From the NCBI RefSeq assembly GCF_000635915.2, contig NZ_CP015614.1:1161501-1225500 (forward strand): a DNA stretch of 64,000 nucleotides. Reading direction: 5' to 3'. A model generated the notes under the pieces. That model had not been told where the DNA came from and ran no database searches. It was given only the letters and a program-made list of their open reading frames with translations. A program made the translations under genes and the position numbers. How positions within the stretch are numbered: position 1 is the stretch's first letter; each line of letters opens with the position of its first letter. This stretch comes from Brevundimonas naejangsanensis. Its GTDB lineage: Bacteria; Pseudomonadota; Alphaproteobacteria; Caulobacterales; Caulobacteraceae. This document shows, piece by piece, positions 42,128-51,275 of this stretch.

Positions 42128-42253
42128 CTAGGGGGCGCGTGACTCGGCCTGGACGTCGCGCTCGTGCGAAGCGAGGCGAACGGCGGCGCCCGCAAGGAAG
42201 GCGAGGGCCGCAAGAAGCGCCGCGAGAGAGGTCACAAGACGCTGGCGTTCCAT
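42128..42253 (-). CDS. 41-aa single-helix membrane peptide
   Basis: A small frame between czcN and czcP: ATG, then a hydrophobic stretch (LVTSLAALLAALAFLAGAAV) and a charged tail. Spacing to both neighbours (8 bases and 37 bases) fits an operon member. No family is recognised. Confidence 0.4.
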   Translation of the reverse strand: MERQRLVTSLAALLAALAFLAGAAVRLASHERDVQAESRAP

Positions 42254-42261
42254 GCTCCGTC

Positions 42262-42903
42262 TCAGGGCAGTTGGAAGATGACGCTGAACCAGCCGAACTG
42301 TTGCAGGCCTTCCAGCAATTCGAACAGGGGCAGGGCGAGAAGAAAGACGAGGCCGTCTCTCAGGGTGCGAAGGAAGAAGGCGGGTCGGACGGTGAGTTCC
42401 GCCTCATCGCGCCACAGACGGAGATCCGGAAGGAAACGCGGCGTCCGGAGGCGGTACCGTTCATAGGTCGCGCCAAAGGCGCCGGCGAGGAAGCGCTCCT
42501 CCCTTTCGACGACCGCCCGGAAGACCCCCCAGCAGGCCAGGGCGAACACAAGGCCGATGGTCAGGCTGCCCGACATGGCGCCGACGCCGAAGGCGCCGAT
42601 GAAGCTGAAGACGTAGAGCGGATTGCGACAGAGGGAATAGGGGCCGTTCGAGACGATCTCCTGTTTCTTGCGACCGCCGATGTAGAGGGAGCACCAGGCG
42701 CGGCCAAAGATGCAGATCATGATGGCGATAAGGCCGAGGTGTTCGACGGGGTGTTCAAATTCGGGGCGGGCCCTGACCAGGGGCGTCCATGCCAGGAGAG
42801 CGAAAAGGCCCGCCAGGATGAAGAGCTTGCGCCATTTCTGGACGCCCTGGATGTCGATCGGGACGGCGGTGCCGTCACGCCCGTGTTGTTCGGGAAGATT
42901 CAC
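42262..42903 (-). CDS. czcN: Isoprenylcysteine-methyltransferase-like membrane protein (CzcN/NccN-like)
   Basis: A 213-residue protein with about five membrane helices and the ICMT/PEMT-type motif VSNGPYSLCRNPLYVFSFIG followed by an acidic-basic motif (EERFLAGAFGATYERY). Related genes (czcN, nccN) occur in Cupriavidus metal-resistance operons with czcCBA; their biochemical role is unsettled. It overlaps the CDF gene by four bases. The position in a czc operon is the main reason for the symbol. Confidence 0.75.
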   Translation of the reverse strand: MNLPEQHGRDGTAVPIDIQGVQKWRKLFILAGLFALLAWTPLVRARPEFEHPVEHLGLIAIMICIFGRAWCSLYIGGRKKQEIVSNGPYSLCRNPLYVFSFIGAFGVGAMSGSLTIGLVFALACWGVFRAVVEREERFLAGAFGATYERYRLRTPRFLPDLRLWRDEAELTVRPAFFLRTLRDGLVFLLALPLFELLEGLQQFGWFSVIFQLP

Positions 42904-43499
42904 GAGATTGCTCCTTCAACTGCGACGCTGCGTGCGTCGCGGAGGATGTCCATTCCGCCCTTGAAGGCGATGCCGGCGACGATCAGGCCTACCGCCAGAT
43001 CCGGCCAGGCCTGATCCATGACCATGACCAGTCCGCCGGCGACGAGGATGCCCCCGTTCGAGGCGAAGTCATTGAAGCTGAAGGTTCGCGCCGCCCGCAG
43101 GTTGACGTCGTCGCCGTCTTGACGCCTGAGCAAGGCGAGGCAGATCAGGTTCACGGCCGCCGCGATGACGGCCAGGCCCATCATGGTCCAGCCGACCGGT
43201 TCGGTCCCGACGATCCAGCGCCGTCCGACGTCCAGCAGGACGCCGGCGGCGAAGATCAGCAGCATGATCCCCGACAACCGGGCGGCGCGGGTTTTCCAGA
43301 TCATCGCCCGACCGACGGCCAGGAAGCTGATCAGATAGACCGCGGCGTCGGAGCCGTTGTCGAGCGCGTTGGCGAGGAGGGCGCTGGAGTCGGCGAACAG
43401 GCCGCCGACTCCGAGACCCACGAACAGGAGGACGTTGAGCGCCAGCACGACGAGAAGCGTGCGACGTTGAAGCATCTCCTGTTCCTGGGATCCGCCCAT
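42900..43499 (-). CDS. CDF-family cation transporter in the czc operon
   Basis: A 199-residue cation diffusion facilitator, shorter than usual because it lacks the C-terminal cytoplasmic domain. Helix 2 carries SSALLANALDNGSDAAVY with the D-x3-D metal pair. In helix 5 the expected H-x3-D reads F-x3-D (FSFND), so the binding site is altered. Four to six helices are visible. It sits after czcA with a one-base overlap, in the place of czcD. Confidence 0.78.
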   Translation of the reverse strand: MGGSQEQEMLQRRTLLVVLALNVLLFVGLGVGGLFADSSALLANALDNGSDAAVYLISFLAVGRAMIWKTRAARLSGIMLLIFAAGVLLDVGRRWIVGTEPVGWTMMGLAVIAAAVNLICLALLRRQDGDDVNLRAARTFSFNDFASNGGILVAGGLVMVMDQAWPDLAVGLIVAGIAFKGGMDILRDARSVAVEGAIS

Positions 43500-46400
43500 C
43501 AGTCCTCGATCCCTTCTGCCTTGCGATGACGGACCGCCTTGGCGGCGAAGGTCGGCAGGACCAGCAGCGTCAGGGCCGTGGCCGTCAGAAGGCCGCCGAT
43601 GACCACGGTGGCCAAGGGTTTCTGGACGTCAGCGCCGGCTCCCGAAGCGATCGCCATGGGAATGAAGCCGACGATGGCCACCAGGGCTGTGGTCAGGACC
43701 GCGCGCAGGCGGCTGAAGGCGCCGAAGAGGGCGGCGTCGTGCGGGTTCTGTCCCGTCTGAAGCCGCTCTCGAATGGCCTGCATCAGCACCAGACCGTTCA
43801 GGGTCGCGACGCCCGACACGGCGATAAAGCCGACCGCCGCCGAGACCGAGAAGGGCATGCCCCTGAGCAGGAGGGCGAGCGCCCCGCCGACCAGCGCCAG
43901 AGGCACGCAGGCGAACACCAGCCCTGCCTCCGCGAAGGATCCCAGGGCCATAAACAGCAGGATGCCGATCAGGACGAAGACCACAGGGATGACTAGGCCC
44001 AGCCGCTGTTCGGCCCGCTTCAGGTTCTCGAACTGCCCGCCCCATTTGAGCGAATAGCCGGTCGGAAGCTTGACCTGGGCGCCGACCCTGTCTTGGGCGT
44101 CCCCGACGAAGCCGCCCAGATCGCGGCCGCGCACATTGGCCTGGACCACCATGCGGCGGCTGCCGTCGTTGCGACTGATCTGGTTCTGACCCTCGGCCAC
44201 CTGGATGCGGGCGACCGAGGACAGGGGCACCGTCAGGCCGGTCGAGGTCGTGACCGGCAGGGCGGCGAGGGCGGCGGGATCGTTCCGCTGGGCGTCGTCC
44301 AGACGGACCACGACGTCGAAACGGCGGTCGCCCTCGAAGATCTGCCCCGCCTCGGCGCCGCCGACAGCGGCCGAGACCGCTTCCGACACGTCCGCAGCCG
44401 CCAGGCCGTAGTTGGCCGCCGCGAAGCGGTCGACGCTGACCGTCAGGGTCGGCAGACCTGACGCCTGCTCCACGCGAACGTCCGCCGCGCCCGGTGTGGC
44501 GCGCAGCGCGTTGGCCACTTGGTCGGCCGTCGCCTGGAGCTGGGCGAAGTCGTCGCCATAGACCATGACGGCCAGATCGGTGCGGACCCCCGAGATCAGC
44601 TCGTTGAAGCGCAGCTCGATCGGCTGGCTGAACTCGAAGCTGTTGCCCAGCTGGGTCGAGGCGGCCTTTTCGATGCGGGCGATCAACTCCTCCTTCGGCA
44701 GTTTCGGATCAGGCCATTCCTTGCGGTTCTTCAGCACGATGACGGCGTCGGAGATGTTCGCCGGCATGGGGTCGACCGCCGCCTCCGCGGTCCCCGTTCG
44801 GGAGAACATGGTCTTGACCTCGGGTTGGGCCTTGATGACACGCTCCAGCGCCATCTGCATGGCTAGGGATTGCTCCAGCGAGGCCGAGGGCACGCGCAGG
44901 GCCTGCATGGCGATGTCGCCTTCGTCCAGGGTCGGGATGAACTCCCGGCCGAGCGTGGTGAAGGCGACGCCGCCGATCACGAGGGCGCCGACTGCGGCGG
45001 CGAGGACCACCTTGGGGCGATCGACGGCCGCACGGATGGCCGGTTCGATCCAGCGGCGCGCGTGGCGCAGCAGGAAGGTTTCATGCTCCAGGGCTTCTCC
45101 CTTGTCATCGACATGGACGGTCTTGGGTTCGCGCACGAGCAGGGCCGTCATGGCCGGGACGAAGGTGAAGGAGAAGATGAAGGCGCCGACCAGGGCCAGC
45201 ATGACCGTGGCGCCCATGGGGATGAAGGTCTTGCCCTCGACCCCTTCCAGCATCAGCAGGGGGGTGAAGACCAGCAGGATGATCAGCTGGCCGAAGGCGG
45301 CGGGCTTGACCATCTGGCGCGCGGCGCTGGCGGCGACGCCCAGACGTTCGTGGCGGGTCAGGGCGCGGCCCACATCCGCTCGGCGCTGGCTGAGCATGAG
45401 CAGGGTGTTCTCGACCACCACCACGGCGCCGTCGACCAGCAGGCCGAAATCGAGGGCGCCGAGGCTCATCAGGTTTCCGCTGATGCCAAAACGGTTCATG
45501 CCGATGACCGCGAACAGGAAGCTGATCGGGATCATCAGGGCCGTGATCGTCGCGGCGCGGATGTTCCCCAGCAGCAGGAACAGCACGACGATGACCAGCA
45601 GCGCCCCTTCGGTCAGGTTCTTGGCCACCGTCTTGATGGTGGAGTTGACCAGGGCGCTGCGGTTCAGCACGGGTTCGGCCACGATGTCGGGCGGCAGGCT
45701 GGCGCCCACCTCCTGGAGCCGGTCCGCAGCCGACTGGGCCACGGTGCGGCTGTTTTCGCCCGCCAGCATCAGGGCCGTGCCGATGACCGCCTCATGGCCG
45801 TCGCGGCTGGCCCCGCCCAGACGCGGCGCCTGGCCGATCTCGACCACGGCCACGTCGGCGACGCGGACGACCAGGCCGTTGCGGTTGACCACGGGGGCCT
45901 GGGCCAGATCTTCGATGGTCTGGGCCAGGGCGTCGGTGCGGACGGTCAAGGCTTCGCCCGCCCGTTGCACATAGCCGGCCCCCGCCTGGTTGTTGGCACG
46001 GTCCAGGGCCTGGATCAGGTCGTTGAGGCCCAGGCCGTAGCCGGCCAGGCGCGCGGGGTCAGGACGGACAGCGTATTCCTTCACATACCCGCCGTTGACG
46101 TCCACGCCCGCCAGGCCCTTGGCCGTGCGCATGCGCGGCGCGATGATCCAGTCCTGCACGGTGCGAAGATAGGTCGCCCTCGCCTGGGGGGTCGCCAGCC
46201 GCTCGCCGTCGGGCGTCAGATAGGCCCCGTCGGGCTGCCAGCCGGGCTGGCCGACCCGCGCCTTTTTGGCGTCGAAAGGCTTGAAGTCGACCGTCCACAT
46301 CAGGACCTCGCCCAGACCCGTAGTGATCGGGGCCAGACCGGGCTCGACGCCCTCGGGCAGGTTTTCGCGGGCTTGGGCCATCCGTTCGGCCACCTGCTGA

Positions 46401-46720
46401 CGGGCGAAATAGATGTCGGTCTGGTCGGTGAAGATGACCGTCACCTGGCTGAAACCGTTGCGGGTCAGGGAGCGGGTTGATTGCAGGCCGGGAATGCCGG
46501 CCATGGCCGTTTCCAGCGGATAGGTGACCTGGCGCTCCATCTGTTCAGGGGCCAGGGCCGGGGCCACGGTGTTGATCTGCACCTGGCGGTTGGTGATGTC
46601 GGGCACGGCGTCGATCGGCAGCTTGGTGAGCTGGAACAGGCCCCAGGCCGCGACCAGCGTCGTGGCGAGGACGATGAACCAGCGGAAGCGGACGGACGCC
46701 TCGATAATGGCTTTGAACAT
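43499..46720 (-). CDS. czcA: CzcA-type heavy-metal RND efflux pump
   Basis: A 1073-residue inner-membrane proton/metal antiporter of the HME-RND class, trimeric, pumping Co/Zn/Cd across the envelope with CzcB and CzcC. Twelve membrane helices and two large periplasmic loops are visible. Helix 4 has GALDFGLLVDGAVVVVEN, the D-x5-D-x6-E triad typical of divalent-cation pumps and not the Cu/Ag (CusA) pattern. N-terminal VPDITNRQVQINTVAPALAP is also family-typical. It is third in the leftward czc operon, 11 bases after czcB. Confidence 0.95.
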   Translation of the reverse strand: MFKAIIEASVRFRWFIVLATTLVAAWGLFQLTKLPIDAVPDITNRQVQINTVAPALAPEQMERQVTYPLETAMAGIPGLQSTRSLTRNGFSQVTVIFTDQTDIYFARQQVAERMAQARENLPEGVEPGLAPITTGLGEVLMWTVDFKPFDAKKARVGQPGWQPDGAYLTPDGERLATPQARATYLRTVQDWIIAPRMRTAKGLAGVDVNGGYVKEYAVRPDPARLAGYGLGLNDLIQALDRANNQAGAGYVQRAGEALTVRTDALAQTIEDLAQAPVVNRNGLVVRVADVAVVEIGQAPRLGGASRDGHEAVIGTALMLAGENSRTVAQSAADRLQEVGASLPPDIVAEPVLNRSALVNSTIKTVAKNLTEGALLVIVVLFLLLGNIRAATITALMIPISFLFAVIGMNRFGISGNLMSLGALDFGLLVDGAVVVVENTLLMLSQRRADVGRALTRHERLGVAASAARQMVKPAAFGQLIILLVFTPLLMLEGVEGKTFIPMGATVMLALVGAFIFSFTFVPAMTALLVREPKTVHVDDKGEALEHETFLLRHARRWIEPAIRAAVDRPKVVLAAAVGALVIGGVAFTTLGREFIPTLDEGDIAMQALRVPSASLEQSLAMQMALERVIKAQPEVKTMFSRTGTAEAAVDPMPANISDAVIVLKNRKEWPDPKLPKEELIARIEKAASTQLGNSFEFSQPIELRFNELISGVRTDLAVMVYGDDFAQLQATADQVANALRATPGAADVRVEQASGLPTLTVSVDRFAAANYGLAAADVSEAVSAAVGGAEAGQIFEGDRRFDVVVRLDDAQRNDPAALAALPVTTSTGLTVPLSSVARIQVAEGQNQISRNDGSRRMVVQANVRGRDLGGFVGDAQDRVGAQVKLPTGYSLKWGGQFENLKRAEQRLGLVIPVVFVLIGILLFMALGSFAEAGLVFACVPLALVGGALALLLRGMPFSVSAAVGFIAVSGVATLNGLVLMQAIRERLQTGQNPHDAALFGAFSRLRAVLTTALVAIVGFIPMAIASGAGADVQKPLATVVIGGLLTATALTLLVLPTFAAKAVRHRKAEGIED

Positions 46721-46731
46721 TGTCGCTCCCC

Positions 46732-47934
46732 CTAGTGGCCGTGCTCGGCTTCGCCCTTGGCCAGTTCGGCCTTGAGCAGGAAGGCGTTGGTCGAGGCGAC
46801 GCGTTCGGCTCCGGTCAGGCCGCGCAGGATCTCGGTGGAGCCCCCGGCCTGACGGCCCGCGAGGACGGGCTGTGCGCGGAAGCCGTGATCATTCTGGACG
46901 AAGACCACGGTGGCGCCGTCGACTGTCTGCACCGCTTCGGACGGCACGGTCAGGGCGTCGCCGGCAGGATTTCCGGTGACCACGGCGCCGGTGACGGGCG
47001 AACCCGCCGGCGGCAGGCCGCCGCCGTCCGGACGGGCGCGGATCACGGTCGCGCCGCTATCCTGCAAGCCGGCGTCGGCCGCGACCCCGACCACCAGGGC
47101 GTCGAACTCGCCCTGTGGGCCGGTGACGCGCATGTGTGAGCCGACACGGACCTGGGCCGCCAGTTGCGGCGGGGCGTTGAAGACGAGTTCGACGCGGGCC
47201 GGATTGGTCACCTCGGCGACCACGCCGCCCTGGGCCACGAAGCCGCCCGGGCCCACCTGGACGTTGGTGACAACGCCCGAGATGGGGCTGACCACGCTCA
47301 TCCGGCCCGAGGCGTTGGGCGAGCCGGCGGCCGTCGCCCGCGCCCGCGCGGCGCGGGCCATGGCCTCAGCGCTGGCGGCCTGGGCCTGGGAGGCCTCGAC
47401 CTCCTGACGGGCGACAACGCCCTGGTCGGCCAGGTTGCGGTTGCGCTGGAAGGCCTGGCGGGCCGCCGTCGCCGCCGCCGAGGCGGCGTCGATATCGGCG
47501 CGCAGGGCGGCGCCTTCGCCGCTGACGAGGCTGACCAGGGGCTGGCCGGCGCGAACCGCCTGGCCCGGCGCCACCAGCACGCGCTCGACCGTGCCGCCGA
47601 CCATGGCGCCGACGGCGGCGCGCGCGTCCGTCATGGCCTCGACCCGGCCGGACAGGCGCGTCTCGCCGCCGCCGCCGCGGGACACCGCCACGACGGAGAT
47701 GCCGGCCGCCTTGAGCTGTTCGGCGCTGAGCTCGACCACGCCTTCCGGGGTCTCGCCTTCGTCGGCGTGGCCCGCTTCGCCCTCGGCCTGGTCCGCGGCC
47801 TTCGGCGGAGCGGCTTTTTCCGCCTGCGTCGCCGTCGGCTTCTGCAGGGTCATATAGAGCCCCCCGCCGCCCAGAAGGACCAGGGCGGCGACGCCGCCGA
47901 TCAACAGGGTCTTGTTGGATGTCTTGAGGCGCAT
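46732..47934 (-). CDS. czcB: CzcB-type membrane-fusion protein
   Basis: A 400-residue periplasmic adaptor: N-terminal anchor (TLLIGGVAALVLLGGGGLYM), a Glu-rich linker with His, barrel-sandwich halves (GGTVERVLVAPGQAVRAGQP and VVSPISGVVTNVQVGPGGFV), an Ala-rich coiled-coil hairpin and a C-terminal barrel ending with EAEHGH, a likely metal-binding tail. It joins CzcA to CzcC. It overlaps czcC by one base. Confidence 0.93.
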   Translation of the reverse strand: MRLKTSNKTLLIGGVAALVLLGGGGLYMTLQKPTATQAEKAAPPKAADQAEGEAGHADEGETPEGVVELSAEQLKAAGISVVAVSRGGGGETRLSGRVEAMTDARAAVGAMVGGTVERVLVAPGQAVRAGQPLVSLVSGEGAALRADIDAASAAATAARQAFQRNRNLADQGVVARQEVEASQAQAASAEAMARAARARATAAGSPNASGRMSVVSPISGVVTNVQVGPGGFVAQGGVVAEVTNPARVELVFNAPPQLAAQVRVGSHMRVTGPQGEFDALVVGVAADAGLQDSGATVIRARPDGGGLPPAGSPVTGAVVTGNPAGDALTVPSEAVQTVDGATVVFVQNDHGFRAQPVLAGRQAGGSTEILRGLTGAERVASTNAFLLKAELAKGEAEHGH

Positions 47935-49187
47935 CAGGAGTTTCCTTGGAACGGGGCGCGGCCTTCCAGGCGCGCCAGATCGATTTCGGCGCGGACGCGC
48001 GAGAGGCGAGCGTCGACGGCGGCGGAGCGTGCGTTGATCAGGGCGGTGCGGCTGACGCGCAGTTCGAGCTGGGAGATGCGTCCGGCGTCTGCGCCGAGCC
48101 GCGACAGGCGGTAGGCTTCTTCGGCCGCCTTCACCCCTGCGTCGGCCGCCGAGACACGGCTGCCTGAGGAGGCGAGGCGGGCCGTCGCGGCCGACCGGTC
48201 TGCATTGGCGTCCTGCCGCGCCTGGAGGACGCGGGCCTCGGCGGCGCGGAACTCGGCTCGGGCCGCATCAATATTGCCGCGGTTCCTATTAAACAGGGGC
48301 AGGGGTAGGCTGAGGCCGACAGTCAAGGCGGTCTCGTCCTCCAAGCCGTACCGGGTCACGCCGACGCTGGCGGTGACGTCTGGTCGGCCGTTGATGCGCT
48401 CGACCTCGATGCGGCGCTCGGCGGCCGTGGCCTCGGACTCCGCGACACGGACCGTCGGGGCGCTGTCGACCGGAGTCGGTTGGACGCTGACTGCGGCGTC
48501 GAGCAGGCTGGCCTCGATCGAGGTGGCCGGAGCGGGCAGCATGGCGACAGCAGTCAGTCGGGCTAGGGCGGCCTGGCGTTCGGCCTGGGCTTCGTCCAGG
48601 CGGGCCCGGGCGGCGGCGGCTTCGCTCTCGGCCTGGACCCCGCGCAGGAGAGGCTCGCGTCCTTCCTCGACAAGGGCCAGGGCGGCGCGCGCGTCCGCCA
48701 GTGCCAGGGAAAGACCTTCCTCGGCCAGTTGGGTCCGGCGCTGGGCGGCTTCGGCCTCGGCGTAGGTCAGGGCCAGTCGGCCGCCAGCGTCAATGAGGGT
48801 CAGGTCGCGACGAAGAGCCGCTGATCCTGCTTCGGCCCGGGCGACGTTCACTCGCGCCGGCCTGCGCCCCCACAGTTCGAGATCCTGGCTGAAGGAGAGG
48901 CTGAGATCAGCCGCGCCGAAACCAGAGTAGGGACCCGAGCCGCCGACATTCTCGGCGGTGAGGGAAAGATTGGGATTGGGCCGAACGCGGGCCTGTCGAA
49001 CACGGGCCTCGGCGGCGTCGACCAGGGCGACCGCTTCGGATGCGGCCGGCGTCTGGTCCAGGCGGGCCAGGAGTTCGGCATAGGCGGGCGCAGGCTCGGC
49101 CCAGGCCGGCCCGGCCGCAAGGGCGGCGAGCACGACCAGCGCGCAGCCGGCCGCGAGGCGCGGCCGACGACGAATTGTCGGAGACAT
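47934..49187 (-). CDS. czcC: CzcC-type outer-membrane efflux protein
   Basis: A 417-residue TolC-family channel: signal peptide (LAAGCALVVLAALAAGPAWA), then two repeats of long amphipathic helices (about 30-210 and 225-405) with the strand segments NPNLSLTAENVGG and PDVTASVGVTRYG. It forms the outer-membrane exit for CzcAB. First of the three efflux genes, it follows the small czcI-like gene by 56 bases. Confidence 0.92.
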   Translation of the reverse strand: MSPTIRRRPRLAAGCALVVLAALAAGPAWAEPAPAYAELLARLDQTPAASEAVALVDAAEARVRQARVRPNPNLSLTAENVGGSGPYSGFGAADLSLSFSQDLELWGRRPARVNVARAEAGSAALRRDLTLIDAGGRLALTYAEAEAAQRRTQLAEEGLSLALADARAALALVEEGREPLLRGVQAESEAAAARARLDEAQAERQAALARLTAVAMLPAPATSIEASLLDAAVSVQPTPVDSAPTVRVAESEATAAERRIEVERINGRPDVTASVGVTRYGLEDETALTVGLSLPLPLFNRNRGNIDAARAEFRAAEARVLQARQDANADRSAATARLASSGSRVSAADAGVKAAEEAYRLSRLGADAGRISQLELRVSRTALINARSAAVDARLSRVRAEIDLARLEGRAPFQGNS

Positions 49188-49243
49188 GTTTGGACTTCCA
49201 GAATTGATTCAGAAGGAGGGCGCGCGAAGGCGCAGGCTTCTGA

Positions 49244-49585
49244 TCAGGCTCTGGGAGGGCGCTTGAGGCCGTTGGGGGCGAAGGACACGGTCGTGTCGTC
49301 GCCGGGGATCAAGCGCGGGGCAGGCGCATGCGGCGCCGTCACGTCGACTTCGGGGATGGCGTGACGCTCGCTGGCCGTATGGTGGCAATGGCCGTGTGCG
49401 CAGGCCCCAGGTTCGGCGCCCTGGCCGTCATGCGTATCGCCGGGATGAGCATCGAGCACCTGCTCGAGAGCGGGGATCTCGGGGGCGCAGGCTGCGGCAT
49501 CGGTCGCCGGAATCACGGCGAAGACGGCGATGACCAAGGTCAGCGCCGCAAAAATTCTCGCCAATCTGATTATCGACCGAGACAT
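49244..49585 (-). CDS. czcI: CzcI-like His/Cys-rich periplasmic protein
   Basis: A 113-residue exported protein from ATG 49585: hydrophobic signal (IFAALTLVIAVFAVIPATDA) and a middle region dense in metal ligands (DAHPGDTHDGQGAEPGACAH, then GHCHHTAS). Small czcI/nccX-type proteins head czc/ncc operons and are thought to bind or sense metal in the periplasm. Position rather than strong sequence similarity supports the symbol. Confidence 0.6.
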   Translation of the reverse strand: MSRSIIRLARIFAALTLVIAVFAVIPATDAAACAPEIPALEQVLDAHPGDTHDGQGAEPGACAHGHCHHTASERHAIPEVDVTAPHAPAPRLIPGDDTTVSFAPNGLKRPPRA

Positions 49586-49873
49586 CAGGGCGTAGCTAAC
49601 GGTGTCAGGCAACCATGGCAATCTGTTATAAGGTTCGCTTTGGAGCCGACTTATCTTGTTCGATACCTACGCATGAACAACCTCAGGCTGGGTAAGGCCC
49701 CAGCACAGCCCGTTCCAGTCTTCAACCGCGCTGACATCCAAATCCAGACGGCTTGGCTGTGCCTTAAGCCCTGGTCGGATCATCCGCAGATCATTTCTGG
49801 CAGCGGTTATTAACGATGCTAGGACGCCAATCCCTGACAGGCGAGTGCGTCCGCTACCTTATTTACGGAAGTA
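49586..49873. other. Upstream region of the czc operon
   Basis: About 290 bases with no gene and a visibly lower GC content than the czc genes. It must contain the leftward czc promoter, but no operator palindrome stands out, and no sensor kinase or czcR-like gene is nearby. It also marks the left edge of the recombinase module. Confidence 0.4.
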
Positions 49874-50149
49874 TCAACCTTCTCTTGTTGGTGCAGCTTT
49901 GAACGTGATCCGAAGCCCAGCCGCTTTCCATAGAGTAACGACTGTAGCGAATGGTGGACTTCGCTTGCCGGAGAGGAGTCCTATAACTCTCTGTGACGTC
50001 AACCCTGCTGCTTTCGCTACATCCCCCAGCAACCCAAACTCCTCTAAGTCCTCGATAAAACACAGCAGTGCGGCGCTTGGACCTTCTGAGGCAAGGGCTG
50101 CGTTCATTCGCGCGGCCATGTGAAGCTGAACGTCGTGAACCGGCGTCAT
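49874..50149 (-). CDS. Antitoxin-like HTH protein
   Basis: A 91-residue protein with a helix-turn-helix resembling the 'addiction-module antidote' group: GLLGDVAKAAGLTSQRVIGL, LSGKRSPPFATVVTLWKAAG, LRITFKA. Such proteins normally repress their own promoter and pair with a toxin. No RelE/HigB-type toxin is adjacent; the partner gene is the unknown 272-aa protein with which it overlaps by one base (TAATG). Confidence 0.68.
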   Translation of the reverse strand: MTPVHDVQLHMAARMNAALASEGPSAALLCFIEDLEEFGLLGDVAKAAGLTSQRVIGLLSGKRSPPFATVVTLWKAAGLRITFKAAPTREG

Positions 50150-50967
50150 TACAGGTTCTTATATGCTTCGGTGTCGATATCCTCATGCCACTCGCTGAAA
50201 GCTGCAAAAGGATCACCTCCGCGTGGTTGATGTGCAGGTTGCGAACTGGCGCGTCTAGGAACGCTGTTCTGATCGGCTTTTGAAACCCCTTCAGTCTCGG
50301 ATGCCGTTGAGGCCCGGCGCCCGGTCGTTGCCTTGCTTCGACCCGCCATCGTTACATCCCTAGGGGAAACGCTCCGCCTATTGGCGATCATGACGACTTT
50401 GGTAGCAAACTGCCGTGCGGCCTCGGAGATCGACTCGTTCATGAATTTCCCCGTGCTCGCGGCCTGCGAAGCCAACGCCAGAAATGCAGCATCCAACGCC
50501 TGGCTATTGCGAAACGCATCGCCCCCCAAATGGCGCATCAGCGAGTACTGGAATCCTGCAATCTCGAAATACATACCGAATATCCGTCCGCGCCCTGGAT
50601 CCGTACGCAAATAGCCTAGTGGTAGTTGGGGCGGCGGCATGGGAGGACCTCCGCTGGCGAGGTTACTAACTATGACGTCATGATGCTGGCCAGTGATTTG
50701 GCTGAGCGCCTCGATCCGTTCAGCTAGCTCGGGCGATGGCGTGAATTGTATGGCGGCCACATCGATCGGGATGGCCAACCATGTTGGGGATGGTGCGACT
50801 AGCTCGACTGCGGCGCGCATCGAGACTAGGTCCGCAACGTACTGGGGCAGCGAGATACCCTCATTACGCGCCATTGCAGACAATTCACCACAGGCCGAAT
50901 TGGCCACCAGAACCGTCCAGGCTGGGGAGGTGTCGGCTTCAGAATCCGGAGCATCAGTGAGGACCAT
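50149..50967 (-). CDS. Unknown 272-aa protein
   Basis: I do not recognise this protein. It has a helical N-terminal half (GELSAMARNEGISLPQYVAD, ELAERIEALSQITGQ) that recalls a small DNA-binding or adaptor fold, a middle segment with FGMYFEIAGFQYSLMRHLGG, and a disordered Ser/Arg-rich C-terminus (about 205-272). It is the first gene of a two-gene leftward operon with the HTH protein, divergent from an Xre regulator, in the cargo part of the recombinase module. Confidence 0.5.
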   Translation of the reverse strand: MVLTDAPDSEADTSPAWTVLVANSACGELSAMARNEGISLPQYVADLVSMRAAVELVAPSPTWLAIPIDVAAIQFTPSPELAERIEALSQITGQHHDVIVSNLASGGPPMPPPQLPLGYLRTDPGRGRIFGMYFEIAGFQYSLMRHLGGDAFRNSQALDAAFLALASQAASTGKFMNESISEAARQFATKVVMIANRRSVSPRDVTMAGRSKATTGRRASTASETEGVSKADQNSVPRRASSQPAHQPRGGDPFAAFSEWHEDIDTEAYKNL

Positions 50968-51023
50968 GGAATGCTACTTAACGTCTGTCGACGTAAAGTC
51001 ATCATCCATCGACGTTCCCGCTC

Positions 51024-51275
51024 ATGTCAGAGGGGAGAGGAGAGGGGCTTCGCAATATCGTAGCGGCTAACGTGCGCCGCTTGCGTCGCGCCAAGCACCT
51101 AAGCCAGGAAGACCTGGGCGCGGCGTCGAACCTCCATCGAACCTATGTGGGCTCTGTCGAGCGATCGGAGCGCAATTTGTCGATCGACAGCATTGGCGCT
51201 TTGGCAGACGGCTTGGGCGTCGAAGCCTGGGTTCTGTTGCAGCCCCAATCTGACGATATGGCCGACGGAAGTTGA
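51024..51275 (+). CDS. Xre-family HTH regulator
   Basis: An 83-residue one-domain repressor: LRNIVAANVRRLRRAKHLSQ, EDLGAASNLHRTYVGSVERS, ERNLSIDSIGALADGLGVEA, the standard five-helix Xre/C2 repressor fold. It is divergent from the 272-aa/HTH operon and convergent with, and overlapping by 133 bases, the small recombinase-associated gene. It may control either. Confidence 0.82.
   Translation: MSEGRGEGLRNIVAANVRRLRRAKHLSQEDLGAASNLHRTYVGSVERSERNLSIDSIGALADGLGVEAWVLLQPQSDDMADGS

Noticed and set aside
44870..46480. A 536-codon plus-strand frame opposite czcA
   Set aside because: Same reasoning; CzcA is full length with all family motifs.
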